DNA from: a marine group bacterium Sva0996 bin134 | Lineage (GTDB): Bacteria > Actinomycetota > Acidimicrobiia > Acidimicrobiales > Bin134 | Assembly (NCBI GenBank): GCA_002239105.1 | Contig: MPNQ01000007.1 | Location: forward strand, 1 to 64,000 | DNA length: 64,000 bases | Direction of reading: 5' to 3' | Part shown: positions 53,599 through 61,734 of the stretch, piece by piece | Layout: the number at the start of each line of letters is the position of its first letter | How positions within the stretch are numbered: position 1 is the first letter of the stretch | Program-made: the position numbers and the translations under genes | Notes under the pieces: generated by a model | What the model saw: only the letters and a program-made list of their open reading frames with translations | Database searches by the model: none | Told to the model about the DNA's origin: nothing

Positions 53599-54495
53599 GT
53601 GACCGGGCGGCGGAGATTCGCGTCGGGTGAGTTCACCGCCGCCGACCTCGTGGGCTACAAGGGTTCGACGACGGTGTCGGTGTGTCTGCCCGCCCGCAAC
53701 GAGGAAGCCACCGTGGGGACCATCGTGCAGGTGGTCCGCACCGAGCTCATGGACAAGCTGGGCCTGGTGGACGAGCTGATCGTGATGGACGACCACTCCA
53801 CCGATCGCACCGCGGCGGTGGCCGAAGCGGCCGGGGCCACCGTGGTGGCCTGCGCAGACGTCCTCACCCATTTGGGCAACCAGCCCGGCAAGGGCGAGAC
53901 GCTGTGGAAGTCGCTGTTCGCGTCCACCGGCGACATCGTGGTTTGGTGCGACAGCGACGTGGCCAACTTTGGCCCCCACTTCATCTCCGGCTTGCTGGGA
54001 CCGTTGTTGACCGACGACTCCATCGGCTACTGCAAGGGCTTCTACCACCGCCCGGTGGGGGCCGATCAGCGGGGCGGGGGACGGACCACGGAGCTGGTAG
54101 CCCGGCCGCTGATCGCCGTGCTGTTCCCCGAACTGGGCCAGATCGTTCAACCCCTGGCCGGGGAATACGCCGGGCGGCGGGATGTGCTGGAGCGGGTGCC
54201 GTTTGTGCAGGGGTACGGGGTTGAGATGGGGCTGCTCATCGACGTGTGGCGGTTGGCCGGCCTTGACGCCATTGCCCAAGTAGACCTGGGCACCCGCGTC
54301 CACCGCAATCGGCCCCTGCACGAACTGTCGTCGCAGGCGACCGAGGTCATACAGGTGGCCCTCCACCGCGCCGATCGCACTCTGGTGGACACGGCGATCA
54401 CATTGCGCCGCCCCGGCTTCGCCGAGACCGAAATCACGATGCAGGAGCGTCCACCCTTGATCGAGGTCACCGGCTACTTCCGCCAAACCCACTGA
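53599..54495 (+). CDS. gpgS: Glucosyl-3-phosphoglycerate synthase GpgS
   Basis: This 298-residue GT-A glycosyltransferase (GT81) has SVCLPARNEEATVGTIVQ, VDELIVMDDHSTDRT, the metal-binding DxD in VWCDSDVANFGPHF and the C-terminal GYGVEMGLLIDVWR segment. It makes glucosyl-3-phosphoglycerate from UDP-glucose and 3-phosphoglycerate, the first step to glucosylglycerate and methylglucose lipopolysaccharides. It is convergent with a glycerate kinase gene. Confidence 0.93.
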   Translation: MTGRRRFASGEFTAADLVGYKGSTTVSVCLPARNEEATVGTIVQVVRTELMDKLGLVDELIVMDDHSTDRTAAVAEAAGATVVACADVLTHLGNQPGKGETLWKSLFASTGDIVVWCDSDVANFGPHFISGLLGPLLTDDSIGYCKGFYHRPVGADQRGGGRTTELVARPLIAVLFPELGQIVQPLAGEYAGRRDVLERVPFVQGYGVEMGLLIDVWRLAGLDAIAQVDLGTRVHRNRPLHELSSQATEVIQVALHRADRTLVDTAITLRRPGFAETEITMQERPPLIEVTGYFRQTH

Positions 54496-54530
54496 TGGAA
54501 GGGCTCAGTTTGGCTATGCGTCCAGCCCAG

Positions 54531-55517
54531 CTATGACTCCAAATAGCCCGAGATCACTTCGCCAACCAAGCGCACGGTGTCAGCCATGGCCGACTCGGGG
54601 CCGTAGCGGTCGCTCAGACTAATCAACTCCCCGCAGACCGGTGAGGCAGTGCCATCGACCCGGCCTACGACAGTGAGTACCGGCACACCCGCGGCCGACG
54701 CCATCTCGCCCACTCCGCCCACCACCTTTCCCTGAAGCGACGTGGCATCGAAGGCGCCCTCCCCGGTCACCACCAGATCGGCCCCCTCGATGAGGCCGTA
54801 CAAGTCCACCTCTTCGGCCAGCAGCTCAAAGCCGTTGCAGAGCTCGGCGCCCACGCACGCCAAACCGCCGGCCAGCCCACCGGCCGCCCCCGAGCCCTCC
54901 AGCTCGCCCACGTCGATGGCGTATGTCTCGGCGTACACCTGGCTCAGCCTCTCCAAGCGGCGGCGGAGCAGTTCCACCTGCGCTGGGCTGGCCCCCTTCT
55001 GGGGCCCGAACACCTCGGCGGCGTCAACGAAGCGGGTCGTGACGTCGCAAGCCACGGCCAAGTCCAATCCCTTGAGGCGCTGCGTGGGGTACAGGGCTCG
55101 CAGCGCGCCCAGTCCTCCGTCGGTGGTGGCCGAGCCTCCCACCCCCACCAGCACCCGCCGGGCGCCCCGCTCGATGGCGGCTTCTATCAACTCTCCGGTC
55201 CCATAGGTTGTGGCCCCTAAGGGATCGTTGGCCTCGGCCCCACCCACCAACATCAATCCCGAGGCCTGAGCCATCTCAATCACCGCAGTATGGCGATGAA
55301 GGCGCCACGGGGCCTCCACCGGATCGCCCAGGGGACCGGTCACAGTAGTGGTGCGGTTGGCCCCGCCCACCACGTCTAGCGTGCCCTCTCCACCATCGGC
55401 CATGGGAGAGGCAACGGCGGACGCCCCGGCCTGTTCGGCGGCGAGGACTATGGCGTCGGCGACTTGGGCAGCCGTGGCCGTGCCCCGGAATTTGTCGGGG
55501 GCGGCAACAATGCGCAT
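54531..55517 (-). CDS. Glycerate kinase (GlxK/GarK type I)
   Basis: This 328-residue protein begins MRIVAAPDKFRGTATAAQVA and has GGEGTLDVVGGA, GGSATTDGGLGALRALYP and GAFDATSLQGKVVGGVGE, all characteristic of type I glycerate kinases. It phosphorylates glycerate to a phosphoglycerate. It is next to gpgS, which uses 3-phosphoglycerate, and it may recycle glycerate from glucosylglycerate, though this link is inferred. Confidence 0.92.
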   Translation of the reverse strand: MRIVAAPDKFRGTATAAQVADAIVLAAEQAGASAVASPMADGGEGTLDVVGGANRTTTVTGPLGDPVEAPWRLHRHTAVIEMAQASGLMLVGGAEANDPLGATTYGTGELIEAAIERGARRVLVGVGGSATTDGGLGALRALYPTQRLKGLDLAVACDVTTRFVDAAEVFGPQKGASPAQVELLRRRLERLSQVYAETYAIDVGELEGSGAAGGLAGGLACVGAELCNGFELLAEEVDLYGLIEGADLVVTGEGAFDATSLQGKVVGGVGEMASAAGVPVLTVVGRVDGTASPVCGELISLSDRYGPESAMADTVRLVGEVISGYLES

Positions 55518-55570
55518 ACGGCCTAGACGATCAAACGGTCAGCCAGGCAAACGGTCTGCCAGGCAAACTG

Positions 55571-56218
55571 TCAGCCTGGTCGCTGGGCCAGGCTGTCGGG
55601 TCCGATCAGGACGAGGACATAGGCGTTGCCCAGCGTGTCGAGGGTGATGCCACCAGGAGGAGGATCGGGCATCGGCCACAATGGCTTCTGGCTTTCACCC
55701 AGCAGTCGGGCGATGCACTGGGCGTCTACTTCATACCCGGCGCGGTAGTAGAAGGCCGAGCCCGTCTGGGCGGCGCCGGCGTTCACCGGGGGCAGCGTCA
55801 CGTAGTTGGCGGCGTTCAACTCGCCCGAAAGCCGGCCGGCCGCCCCGCTCACATCGGTGCCGTTGGCTACCAGCACGCCGATCTCCGACGGATTCCGACA
55901 TTCCAGCACTTCATCCGGGTCGGGTGCAGGAGGCTGGGTCACCTCGGGAGCAGCGGTGGTTTCCTGGGTCTCCTCAGGCACGGGGGCAGGGGTGGGGGTC
56001 GCGTCGCTGCTGTCTTCCGATGGGGTATCGACCGGGTCGGGGATCTCCTCTGCCTCCATCGTCGCCTCAGCCGTGGGCTGTGCAGTGGTCGTTGTGGGTT
56101 CACTGCTGTCGTCGTCGAGGCCCCGGGCCAGGACAAAGGCCCCTGCCGCGACGAGGGCGACAAGCAGCAGCATCCCCTTGAAGGCCATCTGGTTGTTGGG
56201 TGCTCGATTCGACTCCAT
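55571..56218 (-). CDS. Membrane-anchored LytR_C-domain protein
   Basis: This 215-residue protein has an N-terminal membrane segment (MLLLVALVAAGAFVLARGL), a long Thr/Pro/Glu-rich linker (residues about 40-105) and a C-terminal LytR_C domain (EIGVLVANGTDVSGAAGRL through AFYYRAGYEVDAQCIARLL). Proteins of this type lie in the actinobacterial cell envelope. It lies 21 bases downstream of the DUF3263 gene. Confidence 0.88.
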   Translation of the reverse strand: MESNRAPNNQMAFKGMLLLVALVAAGAFVLARGLDDDSSEPTTTTAQPTAEATMEAEEIPDPVDTPSEDSSDATPTPAPVPEETQETTAAPEVTQPPAPDPDEVLECRNPSEIGVLVANGTDVSGAAGRLSGELNAANYVTLPPVNAGAAQTGSAFYYRAGYEVDAQCIARLLGESQKPLWPMPDPPPGGITLDTLGNAYVLVLIGPDSLAQRPG

Positions 56219-56239
56219 AGTGCCTCTGGTTTCGGGCCG

Positions 56240-56500
56240 TTATCTCGACGGCTGCCGGCCAACCGAGGGTTGGCCGAACTTCGACCGTCTGCGGCGATCG
56301 CGCAAACGGCGCAGACGACGCACGACCATTGGGTCGTACTCCATTGCATCCGCCTCTTCCAATAGTTCGTTCAGCAGCTGATAGTACCGAGTGGTGGATA
56401 ACTCGAAGCGCTCGCGTATAGCCGCTTCCTTCGACCCGGTCTCCTGCCACCAGGTTCGCTCAAAGTCCAAGATCTCCCGATCTCTACTAGCGAGAGCCAT
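56240..56500 (-). CDS. DUF3263-family protein
   Basis: About 86 residues from the ATG at 56500 (an earlier ATG at 56518 is possible). It has ILDFERTWWQETGSKEAAIRERF and LSTTRYYQLLNELLEEAD, the helix-turn-helix-like DUF3263 pattern found almost only in actinobacteria, with a basic C-terminal tail (RRLRRLRDRRRRSKF). It may bind DNA. It precedes the LytR_C gene, a usual pairing. Confidence 0.88.
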   Translation of the reverse strand: MALASRDREILDFERTWWQETGSKEAAIRERFELSTTRYYQLLNELLEEADAMEYDPMVVRRLRRLRDRRRRSKFGQPSVGRQPSR

Positions 56501-56580
56501 TCCACAAGCGTTGCCCACGCCAAGGCCTTATTCAAGCACCCTCCCCAAACCGCACCCCATAAGCTGTTTTCTCAACACAG

Positions 56581-56653
<73 letters not shown>

Positions 56654-56735
56654 CCGATCTTCCGCTGGCATAAGGCTTCCCCGTCACGTCATTGCCACCT
56701 AGTCTCCCAGTAGTTGTCGGAAAGGAGTCGCCGAG

Positions 56736-57872
56736 GTGGACGAGCCAGCCTGGACGATGGGGATTGAGGAGGAATACCTCCTTGTGGAGCGCGAGAGCGG
56801 GGCTCTCATCACCGAGCAGCCGTCCGGGATACTTGAGAAGGTGGCCGACTTGCACCATGGCCTCGTGGCCAGGGAGCTGTACAGCTCGCAGCTCGAAATA
56901 GGCACCGGCATCTGCACCGACTTCAAGCACCTACGGGCCGACGTCGGACTTCTGCGCCTCGCGGTCACCGAGGCCGCCGCCGAATACGGACTCGCGCCGA
57001 TAGCGGCCTCTTCCCACCCATTCGCCCACTTGAGCCAGCAGCAGGTCACCAAAGGGGAGCGCTACCAAGCCCTGGCCGAAGATCTGCAAGGGGTGTCCCG
57101 CCGGCTGCTCATCTCCGGCCTGCACGTCCACGTCGGCATTGAAGACCCCGACTTGCGGGTGGACCTGATGAACCAGGTCTCCTACTTCCTGCCCCACCTC
57201 CTGGCCCTCTCCACCTCGTCGCCGTTCTGGGAAGGACGTGACACCGGCCTCAAGAGCTACCGCATGGCGGTGTTCCGGTCGCTGCCCCGCACCGGGCTGC
57301 CGGAGAAATTCGACTCGTGGGCCGAGTACCGGCGCCATGTGGACGTGCTGGTGCAGGCCGGGGTCATCGAGGACTCCAGCAAGGTGTGGTGGGACATCCG
57401 TCCGTCGGAGCGCTACCCCACTCTGGAGATGCGGGTCACCGACCTGCCCACGAGAATGGAGGACACCGTCGCCGTCGCCGCCCTGTATGTGTGCCTGCTG
57501 CGGATGCTGTGGAGGCTCAAGCTGGGGAACCGCCGGTGGCGCAGCTACGCCAACTTCCTGGTGTCGGAAAACCTGTGGCGGGCCGAGCGATACGGGATCA
57601 GCGATGGCCTCATCGACTTCGGCAAAGGCGAATTGGTGCCGGTGCCCGATCTGGTGGAAGAAATGATCGAACTGGTCCGCCCCGACGCCGAGGCCTTGGA
57701 CTGCGTGACACAAGTGGAGCACGCCCGCACCATCTGCCGCCGCGGCACCTCCGCCGACCGCCAACTAGCCGTTTACCGCGAGGCACTAGCCGAAGGCGCC
57801 ACCGAAGAAGAAGCCCTCCAAGCCGTAGTCCAATCCCTAATCGCCGACACCCTCGCCCCACCCGAGGTCTAG
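56736..57872 (+). CDS. ybdK: Carboxylate-amine ligase, YbdK/GCS2 family
   Basis: This 378-residue protein of the glutamate-cysteine ligase 2 family has MGIEEEYLLVERESG, SSQLEIGTGICTDF, GLHVHVGIEDPDLRVDLMN and VWWDIRPSERYPTLEMRV. It joins a carboxylate to an amine with ATP; in actinobacteria it is a weak glutamate-cysteine ligase-like enzyme of unclear substrate. The GTG start follows a GGAAAGGAG site. Its stop overlaps that of rlmB on the other strand. Confidence 0.93.
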   Translation: MDEPAWTMGIEEEYLLVERESGALITEQPSGILEKVADLHHGLVARELYSSQLEIGTGICTDFKHLRADVGLLRLAVTEAAAEYGLAPIAASSHPFAHLSQQQVTKGERYQALAEDLQGVSRRLLISGLHVHVGIEDPDLRVDLMNQVSYFLPHLLALSTSSPFWEGRDTGLKSYRMAVFRSLPRTGLPEKFDSWAEYRRHVDVLVQAGVIEDSSKVWWDIRPSERYPTLEMRVTDLPTRMEDTVAVAALYVCLLRMLWRLKLGNRRWRSYANFLVSENLWRAERYGISDGLIDFGKGELVPVPDLVEEMIELVRPDAEALDCVTQVEHARTICRRGTSADRQLAVYREALAEGATEEEALQAVVQSLIADTLAPPEV

Positions 57873-58822
57873 TCGACGGCACGCTGGCGGTGGCGGGCGA
57901 CTTCGAAGGAGGCTATAGCTACTGCGGCGGCGGCGTTTAGGGAGCTGAGGCTTCCTGATAGGGGGATGGTGGCCACTACGTCGCAGCGCTGGCGGGCGAG
58001 GCGGGACAGGCCGCGGCCCTCGCTGCCCACCACCAGGGCCACCGCGTCGGCGGCCACGCCTATGTCGTAAACCGAGGTCGGCGCGGCCACGTCGAGTCCC
58101 ACCGACCACACCCCCAGCTCGGCTAGGCGGGCCAGGGCGTTGGGGATGCCCGGCACCAGGGCCATGGGCACATGTTCCACTGCACCGGCGGCGGCTTTGG
58201 CCGCGGCGGGGGTGATGTGGGCGGCGCGGTGCTTTCCCAGCACTGCGCCGGTGACCCCGGCGCACTCGGCGGTGCGCAGGGCCGCCCCGACGTTGCCCGG
58301 ATCGGTTATCCCGTCGAGTACTAACAAGAACGGGGGGCGGCCATCGGGGGGGCGGGCCAGCTCTTCCAAATCGTGCTCCCGCAAGGGCGCGGCCCGAGCC
58401 ATCACGCCCTGGGGGGACTCGGTGACGGTCATCGACTCGAACTTGGCCTTGGCCACCTCCTTCAACGGCACCCGAAGCTCGGCGGCCAACTCCACGATCT
58501 GGGCCAGCAACCCGGTTTGGTTCTGACCGGCGGCGACCACCACCTCATGGGTGGGGCGGGCGCCGGCCAGCAGCAGCTCCCGCACCGCCTGACGGCCCTC
58601 AACCCGATCACCGCCCAACCCGGCTGGTTGGCGGCGACGCTCTCGGTGGTCGCTGGCCTGACGGCCCTTCCCCTGGTTCCCGCCCCCGCCTCGGTTCCCG
58701 CCTTGGACCCGGTTCCCGCCTTGGACCCGGTTTCCGGCCCCGCCTCGCCTCTGATTCCCGCCTTGGCCCCGATCCTCACCTCGCCCTCGCCCTCGCCCTG
58801 GCTTCGGACCCCGAGAGCTCAT
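57869..58822 (-). CDS. rlmB: 23S rRNA 2'-O-methyltransferase, TrmH/RlmB family
   Basis: This 317-residue SPOUT enzyme has a substrate-binding domain (VEGRQAVRELLLAGARPTHEV) and C-terminal methyltransferase domain with LDGITDPGNVGAALRTAECAG, VVGSEGRGLSRL and IPLSGSLSSLNAAAAVAIA. The first about 65 residues are a Gly/Arg/Asn-rich low-complexity tail encoded by short repeats. It methylates a ribose in rRNA (G2251 in E. coli). The ATG overlaps the ispF stop (ATGA), and its own stop overlaps ybdK tail to tail. Confidence 0.93.
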   Translation of the reverse strand: MSSRGPKPGRGRGRGEDRGQGGNQRRGGAGNRVQGGNRVQGGNRGGGGNQGKGRQASDHRERRRQPAGLGGDRVEGRQAVRELLLAGARPTHEVVVAAGQNQTGLLAQIVELAAELRVPLKEVAKAKFESMTVTESPQGVMARAAPLREHDLEELARPPDGRPPFLLVLDGITDPGNVGAALRTAECAGVTGAVLGKHRAAHITPAAAKAAAGAVEHVPMALVPGIPNALARLAELGVWSVGLDVAAPTSVYDIGVAADAVALVVGSEGRGLSRLARQRCDVVATIPLSGSLSSLNAAAAVAIASFEVARHRQRAVD

Positions 58823-59301
58823 GGGCGCTCTATCAGCGCAACCGCCCAGCAGGCCAGGCCCTCGCCCCGGCCCAACGCGCCCAAGGCCTCGGCCCGCTTG
58901 CCCTTCACCGTGACCGGAGCGCCAACGACGCCGCTGAGCCGGGCCTCCATCTCATCGCGGCGAGGGGCGATACGGGGCGCTTCAGCTACCACCGTGCAGT
59001 CGGCGTTAACCACCCTCCAGCCCGCCTCGGCCAATCGAGCCACCGCGTCGGCCAATAGCTGGAGGCTGTCGGCACCGGCCCAGGCGTCGTCGGTGTCGGG
59101 GAACATCACCCCGATGTCGCCCAGGCCGGCTGCGCTCAGCAGGGCATCGGTTACGGCATGGGCCGCCGCATCTCCGTCGCTGTGGCCGACAAGGCCGGGC
59201 ACGCCTTCAAACCGGACCCCGCCCAGAATCAAGGGGCGGTCGGGATCGTCGCTGAACCGGTGGGTGTCGAACCCGTGGCCCACCCGAGTTTCCCCGTTCA
59301 T
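58819..59301 (-). CDS. ispF: 2-C-methyl-D-erythritol 2,4-cyclodiphosphate synthase IspF
   Basis: This 160-residue enzyme of the MEP isoprenoid pathway begins GETRVGHGFDTHRFSDDP (metal-binding D-x-H), with GHSDGDAAAHAVTDALLSA and FPDTDD. The ATG at 59301 overlaps the ispD stop (ATGA) and gives the usual length. It cyclises CDP-methylerythritol phosphate. Confidence 0.96.
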   Translation of the reverse strand: MNGETRVGHGFDTHRFSDDPDRPLILGGVRFEGVPGLVGHSDGDAAAHAVTDALLSAAGLGDIGVMFPDTDDAWAGADSLQLLADAVARLAEAGWRVVNADCTVVAEAPRIAPRRDEMEARLSGVVGAPVTVKGKRAEALGALGRGEGLACWAVALIERP

Positions 59302-59936
59302 GTCGCCAACCATGCCTCAGCCGCGGCCAAGTCGTCGGGGTGGGTGATCTTGATGTTGCGGGAATGGCCCTGCACCGCAACCACGGAAAAACCGGCCGCC
59401 TCTACCAAACTGGCATCGTCGGTGGCGTCGCCAGCGTCGTCGTGGGCCGCCCGAAGCAACTCGCCTCGAAACGCCTGCGGGGTCTGCACGGCTTGCAGGG
59501 CGCTGCGATCCACCACTCCCCCGTCCACCCTGCGGATCGTATCGGTCACCGGCACCACCGGCACGGCACCCCCAGCACCCGACCGCACCTCGTTGATGAC
59601 TCTCTGGTAGACGTCGGCGCCAGCCAGCGGGCGGGCGGCGTCATGGACGCAGATGATGGCCGCGTCGGGAGGCACCGCGGTCAGCCCGTTGCGGACCGAG
59701 GCGGCCCGGCTCGGCCCCCCAGCCACCACCGAGTCTGCGGCCAAGCGGGCTGACTCGGCGCTGACATCGGAAGCGGGTACCACAACCACCACCCCATCAC
59801 TCACCTGGGCGGCCACCGCCACGCTGCGGTCCACCACTCGGGTTCCCGCCAATTCCAGATACTGCTTGGCACCCCCGAAGCGGGTGCCCGAGCCCGCGGC
59901 TACGATCACCGTCCACACCGAGGGTTGGGTGGCCAT
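59298..59936 (-). CDS. ispD: 2-C-methyl-D-erythritol 4-phosphate cytidylyltransferase IspD
   Basis: This 212-residue nucleotidyltransferase has VWTVIVAAGSGTRFGGAKQY, AAIICVHDAARPLAGADVY and TVIVQTPQAFRG-like sequence (LQAVQTPQAFRGELLRAAH). It makes CDP-methylerythritol. The ATG at 59936 is used; a TTG three codons upstream is an alternative. The dienelactone hydrolase stop is 5 bases upstream. Confidence 0.95.
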   Translation of the reverse strand: MATQPSVWTVIVAAGSGTRFGGAKQYLELAGTRVVDRSVAVAAQVSDGVVVVVPASDVSAESARLAADSVVAGGPSRAASVRNGLTAVPPDAAIICVHDAARPLAGADVYQRVINEVRSGAGGAVPVVPVTDTIRRVDGGVVDRSALQAVQTPQAFRGELLRAAHDDAGDATDDASLVEAAGFSVVAVQGHSRNIKITHPDDLAAAEAWLAT

Positions 59937-59941
59937 AGAGG

Positions 59942-60592
59942 TCAACCGCTCAGAAACTCGATGACCCGAGCCCAGGCGTCGGCGGCATCGTCGGGGCGGT
60001 GGGCGGGACGGACGGGATCGTGGACAAATCCGTGATCGGCGCCCTCATACGACACGACCTGAGCCCCGGCCGCTTCCAGGGCGGCCACATCGTCAGCCGG
60101 GGTGAACGGATCTTCGGTTCCGATGATCGCCAAGAGCGGACAGGAATCTCCATTGGCCAGTAGATCCAGCGGCTCACCCTGACCAGGACCCTTCCAGTGC
60201 TCGGGCAGGCGGATCATCCCGTAGAAGGCGGCCGCCCGATGGAACCGGCCGGTGACCGCCGCCTTGATCGTGTACATGCCCCCCATGCAGAAGCCGGCGA
60301 TCACAACCGTTTCACATTCGGTGGCATCGGCCGCGGCCGAGACATCGGCCATCACCTGGTGATCGATCAACTCGCAGACCGCGGCCATCCGCTCCTCGGC
60401 CACCAAGTCCTCTCGACCGGGGAAAACCTGGGGAGCGCACACCGTCCATCCCTGGTCGGCAGCGAGCCGGGCCACATGGTCGTCAAACAGGGGTCGCAAC
60501 CCCATGAGGTCGGGGATCAGCACCAGTCCCCGGTCGGCGCCCTCAACCCGTGCCAACTCAGCCGACGTTCCTGTCGACAACTCGATGCGCAT
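59942..60592 (-). CDS. Dienelactone hydrolase-family protein
   Basis: This 216-residue alpha/beta-hydrolase has nucleophile Cys in IAGFCMGGMY, Asp in IIGTEDPFTPADD and His in GADHGFVHDPVRPAH. It resembles enzymes that hydrolyse dienelactones or related esters, but the cellular role in this operon with isoprenoid and rRNA genes is unclear. It starts with ATG. Confidence 0.9.
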   Translation of the reverse strand: MRIELSTGTSAELARVEGADRGLVLIPDLMGLRPLFDDHVARLAADQGWTVCAPQVFPGREDLVAEERMAAVCELIDHQVMADVSAAADATECETVVIAGFCMGGMYTIKAAVTGRFHRAAAFYGMIRLPEHWKGPGQGEPLDLLANGDSCPLLAIIGTEDPFTPADDVAALEAAGAQVVSYEGADHGFVHDPVRPAHRPDDAADAWARVIEFLSG

Positions 60593-60716
60593 GGCCCTTG
60601 TTTAGCCCATCGACTGGACACGAAGGAGGTCTAGGCCGCCGCGAGCATTTGGTGTGCAAGCTCTCGTTTAGCCCACCGGCAATGCGCGACAGGAGCAGAG
60701 ATGGGAGCATTAAGGC

Positions 60717-61703
60717 ATGGCCCATCCGCATTTGGAGCTGACTGCCCGGCCCCGGCGCAACCGGCGCACCCCGGCGATCCGGGACATGGTGCGCGAGACC
60801 GAGCTGAGCCCGGCCCATCTGGTGCTGCCTCTGTTCGTACACCGGGGCTCCGACGAGCCCATCGACTCGATGCCCGGGGTGAACCGCTGGAGCCTGGACG
60901 GCCTGGTAGGCGAGGTGGGGCGGGCGGCCGATTTGGGAGTTCGGGCAGTGGTGCTGTTCGAAGCCGCTCCCGAGGAGATCAAGACCCCCACCGGTGACGA
61001 GGCTTGGAACCCCGACGGGCTAATTCCCCAGACCATCGGGGCCATCAAGGCCCATCACCCCGACACGGTGGTGTTGACCGACGTGGCCCTCGATCCCTAC
61101 AACAGCGATGGCCACGACGGCATCGTGGCCCCCGACGGCACCATCGTCAACGACGAGACCGTCGAGGTGCTGTGCCGCCAGGCCCTGACCCATGCCGACG
61201 CCGGGGCCGACATCGTGGCCCCCAGCGACATGATGGACGGCCGGGTGGGGGCCATCCGGGAGACGCTCGACCACCACGGGCACACCGAGGTAGGCATCTG
61301 CGCCTATACCGCCAAGTACGCCTCAGCATTCTTCGGGCCGTTCCGGGGAGCGCTGGACTCGGCCCCCCGCTCCGGCGACAAGAAGACCTACCAGATGGAC
61401 CCGGCCAACAGCCGCGAAGCCCTGCGGGAGATGGAGCTGGATATCGCCGAGGGTGCCGACATGGTTATGGTGAAACCGGCTGGGCCCTACTTGGACGTGG
61501 TGCGGCTATTCGCCGACGCTTCGGTGGTGCCGGTGGCCGCCTACCAGGTGAGCGGCGAGTACCTCATGGTGAAGGCGGCCGCGGCCTCGGGGTGGCTTGA
61601 TGAGCAGGCCATCATCACCGAAACCCTGGGTGGCATCCGCCGCGCCGGAGCAGACGTGATCCTCACGTACTTCGCCGTACAGGCCGCCCGGCTTCTCAGC
61701 TAG
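60717..61703 (+). CDS. hemB: Delta-aminolevulinic acid dehydratase (porphobilinogen synthase)
   Basis: This 328-residue TIM barrel has catalytic lysines in ICAYTAKYASAFFGP and MVMVKPAGPYLD and YQVSGEY. The usual zinc-cysteine region is LDPYNSDGHDGIV here, that is, Asp/Asn residues replace the Cys ligands, as in the metal-switch variants that use Mg2+ or no zinc. It condenses two ALA molecules for tetrapyrrole synthesis. The ATG follows a GGGAGCA site. Confidence 0.95.
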   Translation: MAHPHLELTARPRRNRRTPAIRDMVRETELSPAHLVLPLFVHRGSDEPIDSMPGVNRWSLDGLVGEVGRAADLGVRAVVLFEAAPEEIKTPTGDEAWNPDGLIPQTIGAIKAHHPDTVVLTDVALDPYNSDGHDGIVAPDGTIVNDETVEVLCRQALTHADAGADIVAPSDMMDGRVGAIRETLDHHGHTEVGICAYTAKYASAFFGPFRGALDSAPRSGDKKTYQMDPANSREALREMELDIAEGADMVMVKPAGPYLDVVRLFADASVVPVAAYQVSGEYLMVKAAAASGWLDEQAIITETLGGIRRAGADVILTYFAVQAARLLS

Positions 61704-61734
61704 CGCAGCGCCTCAGCTAGCCCAGCGTCTCGGG

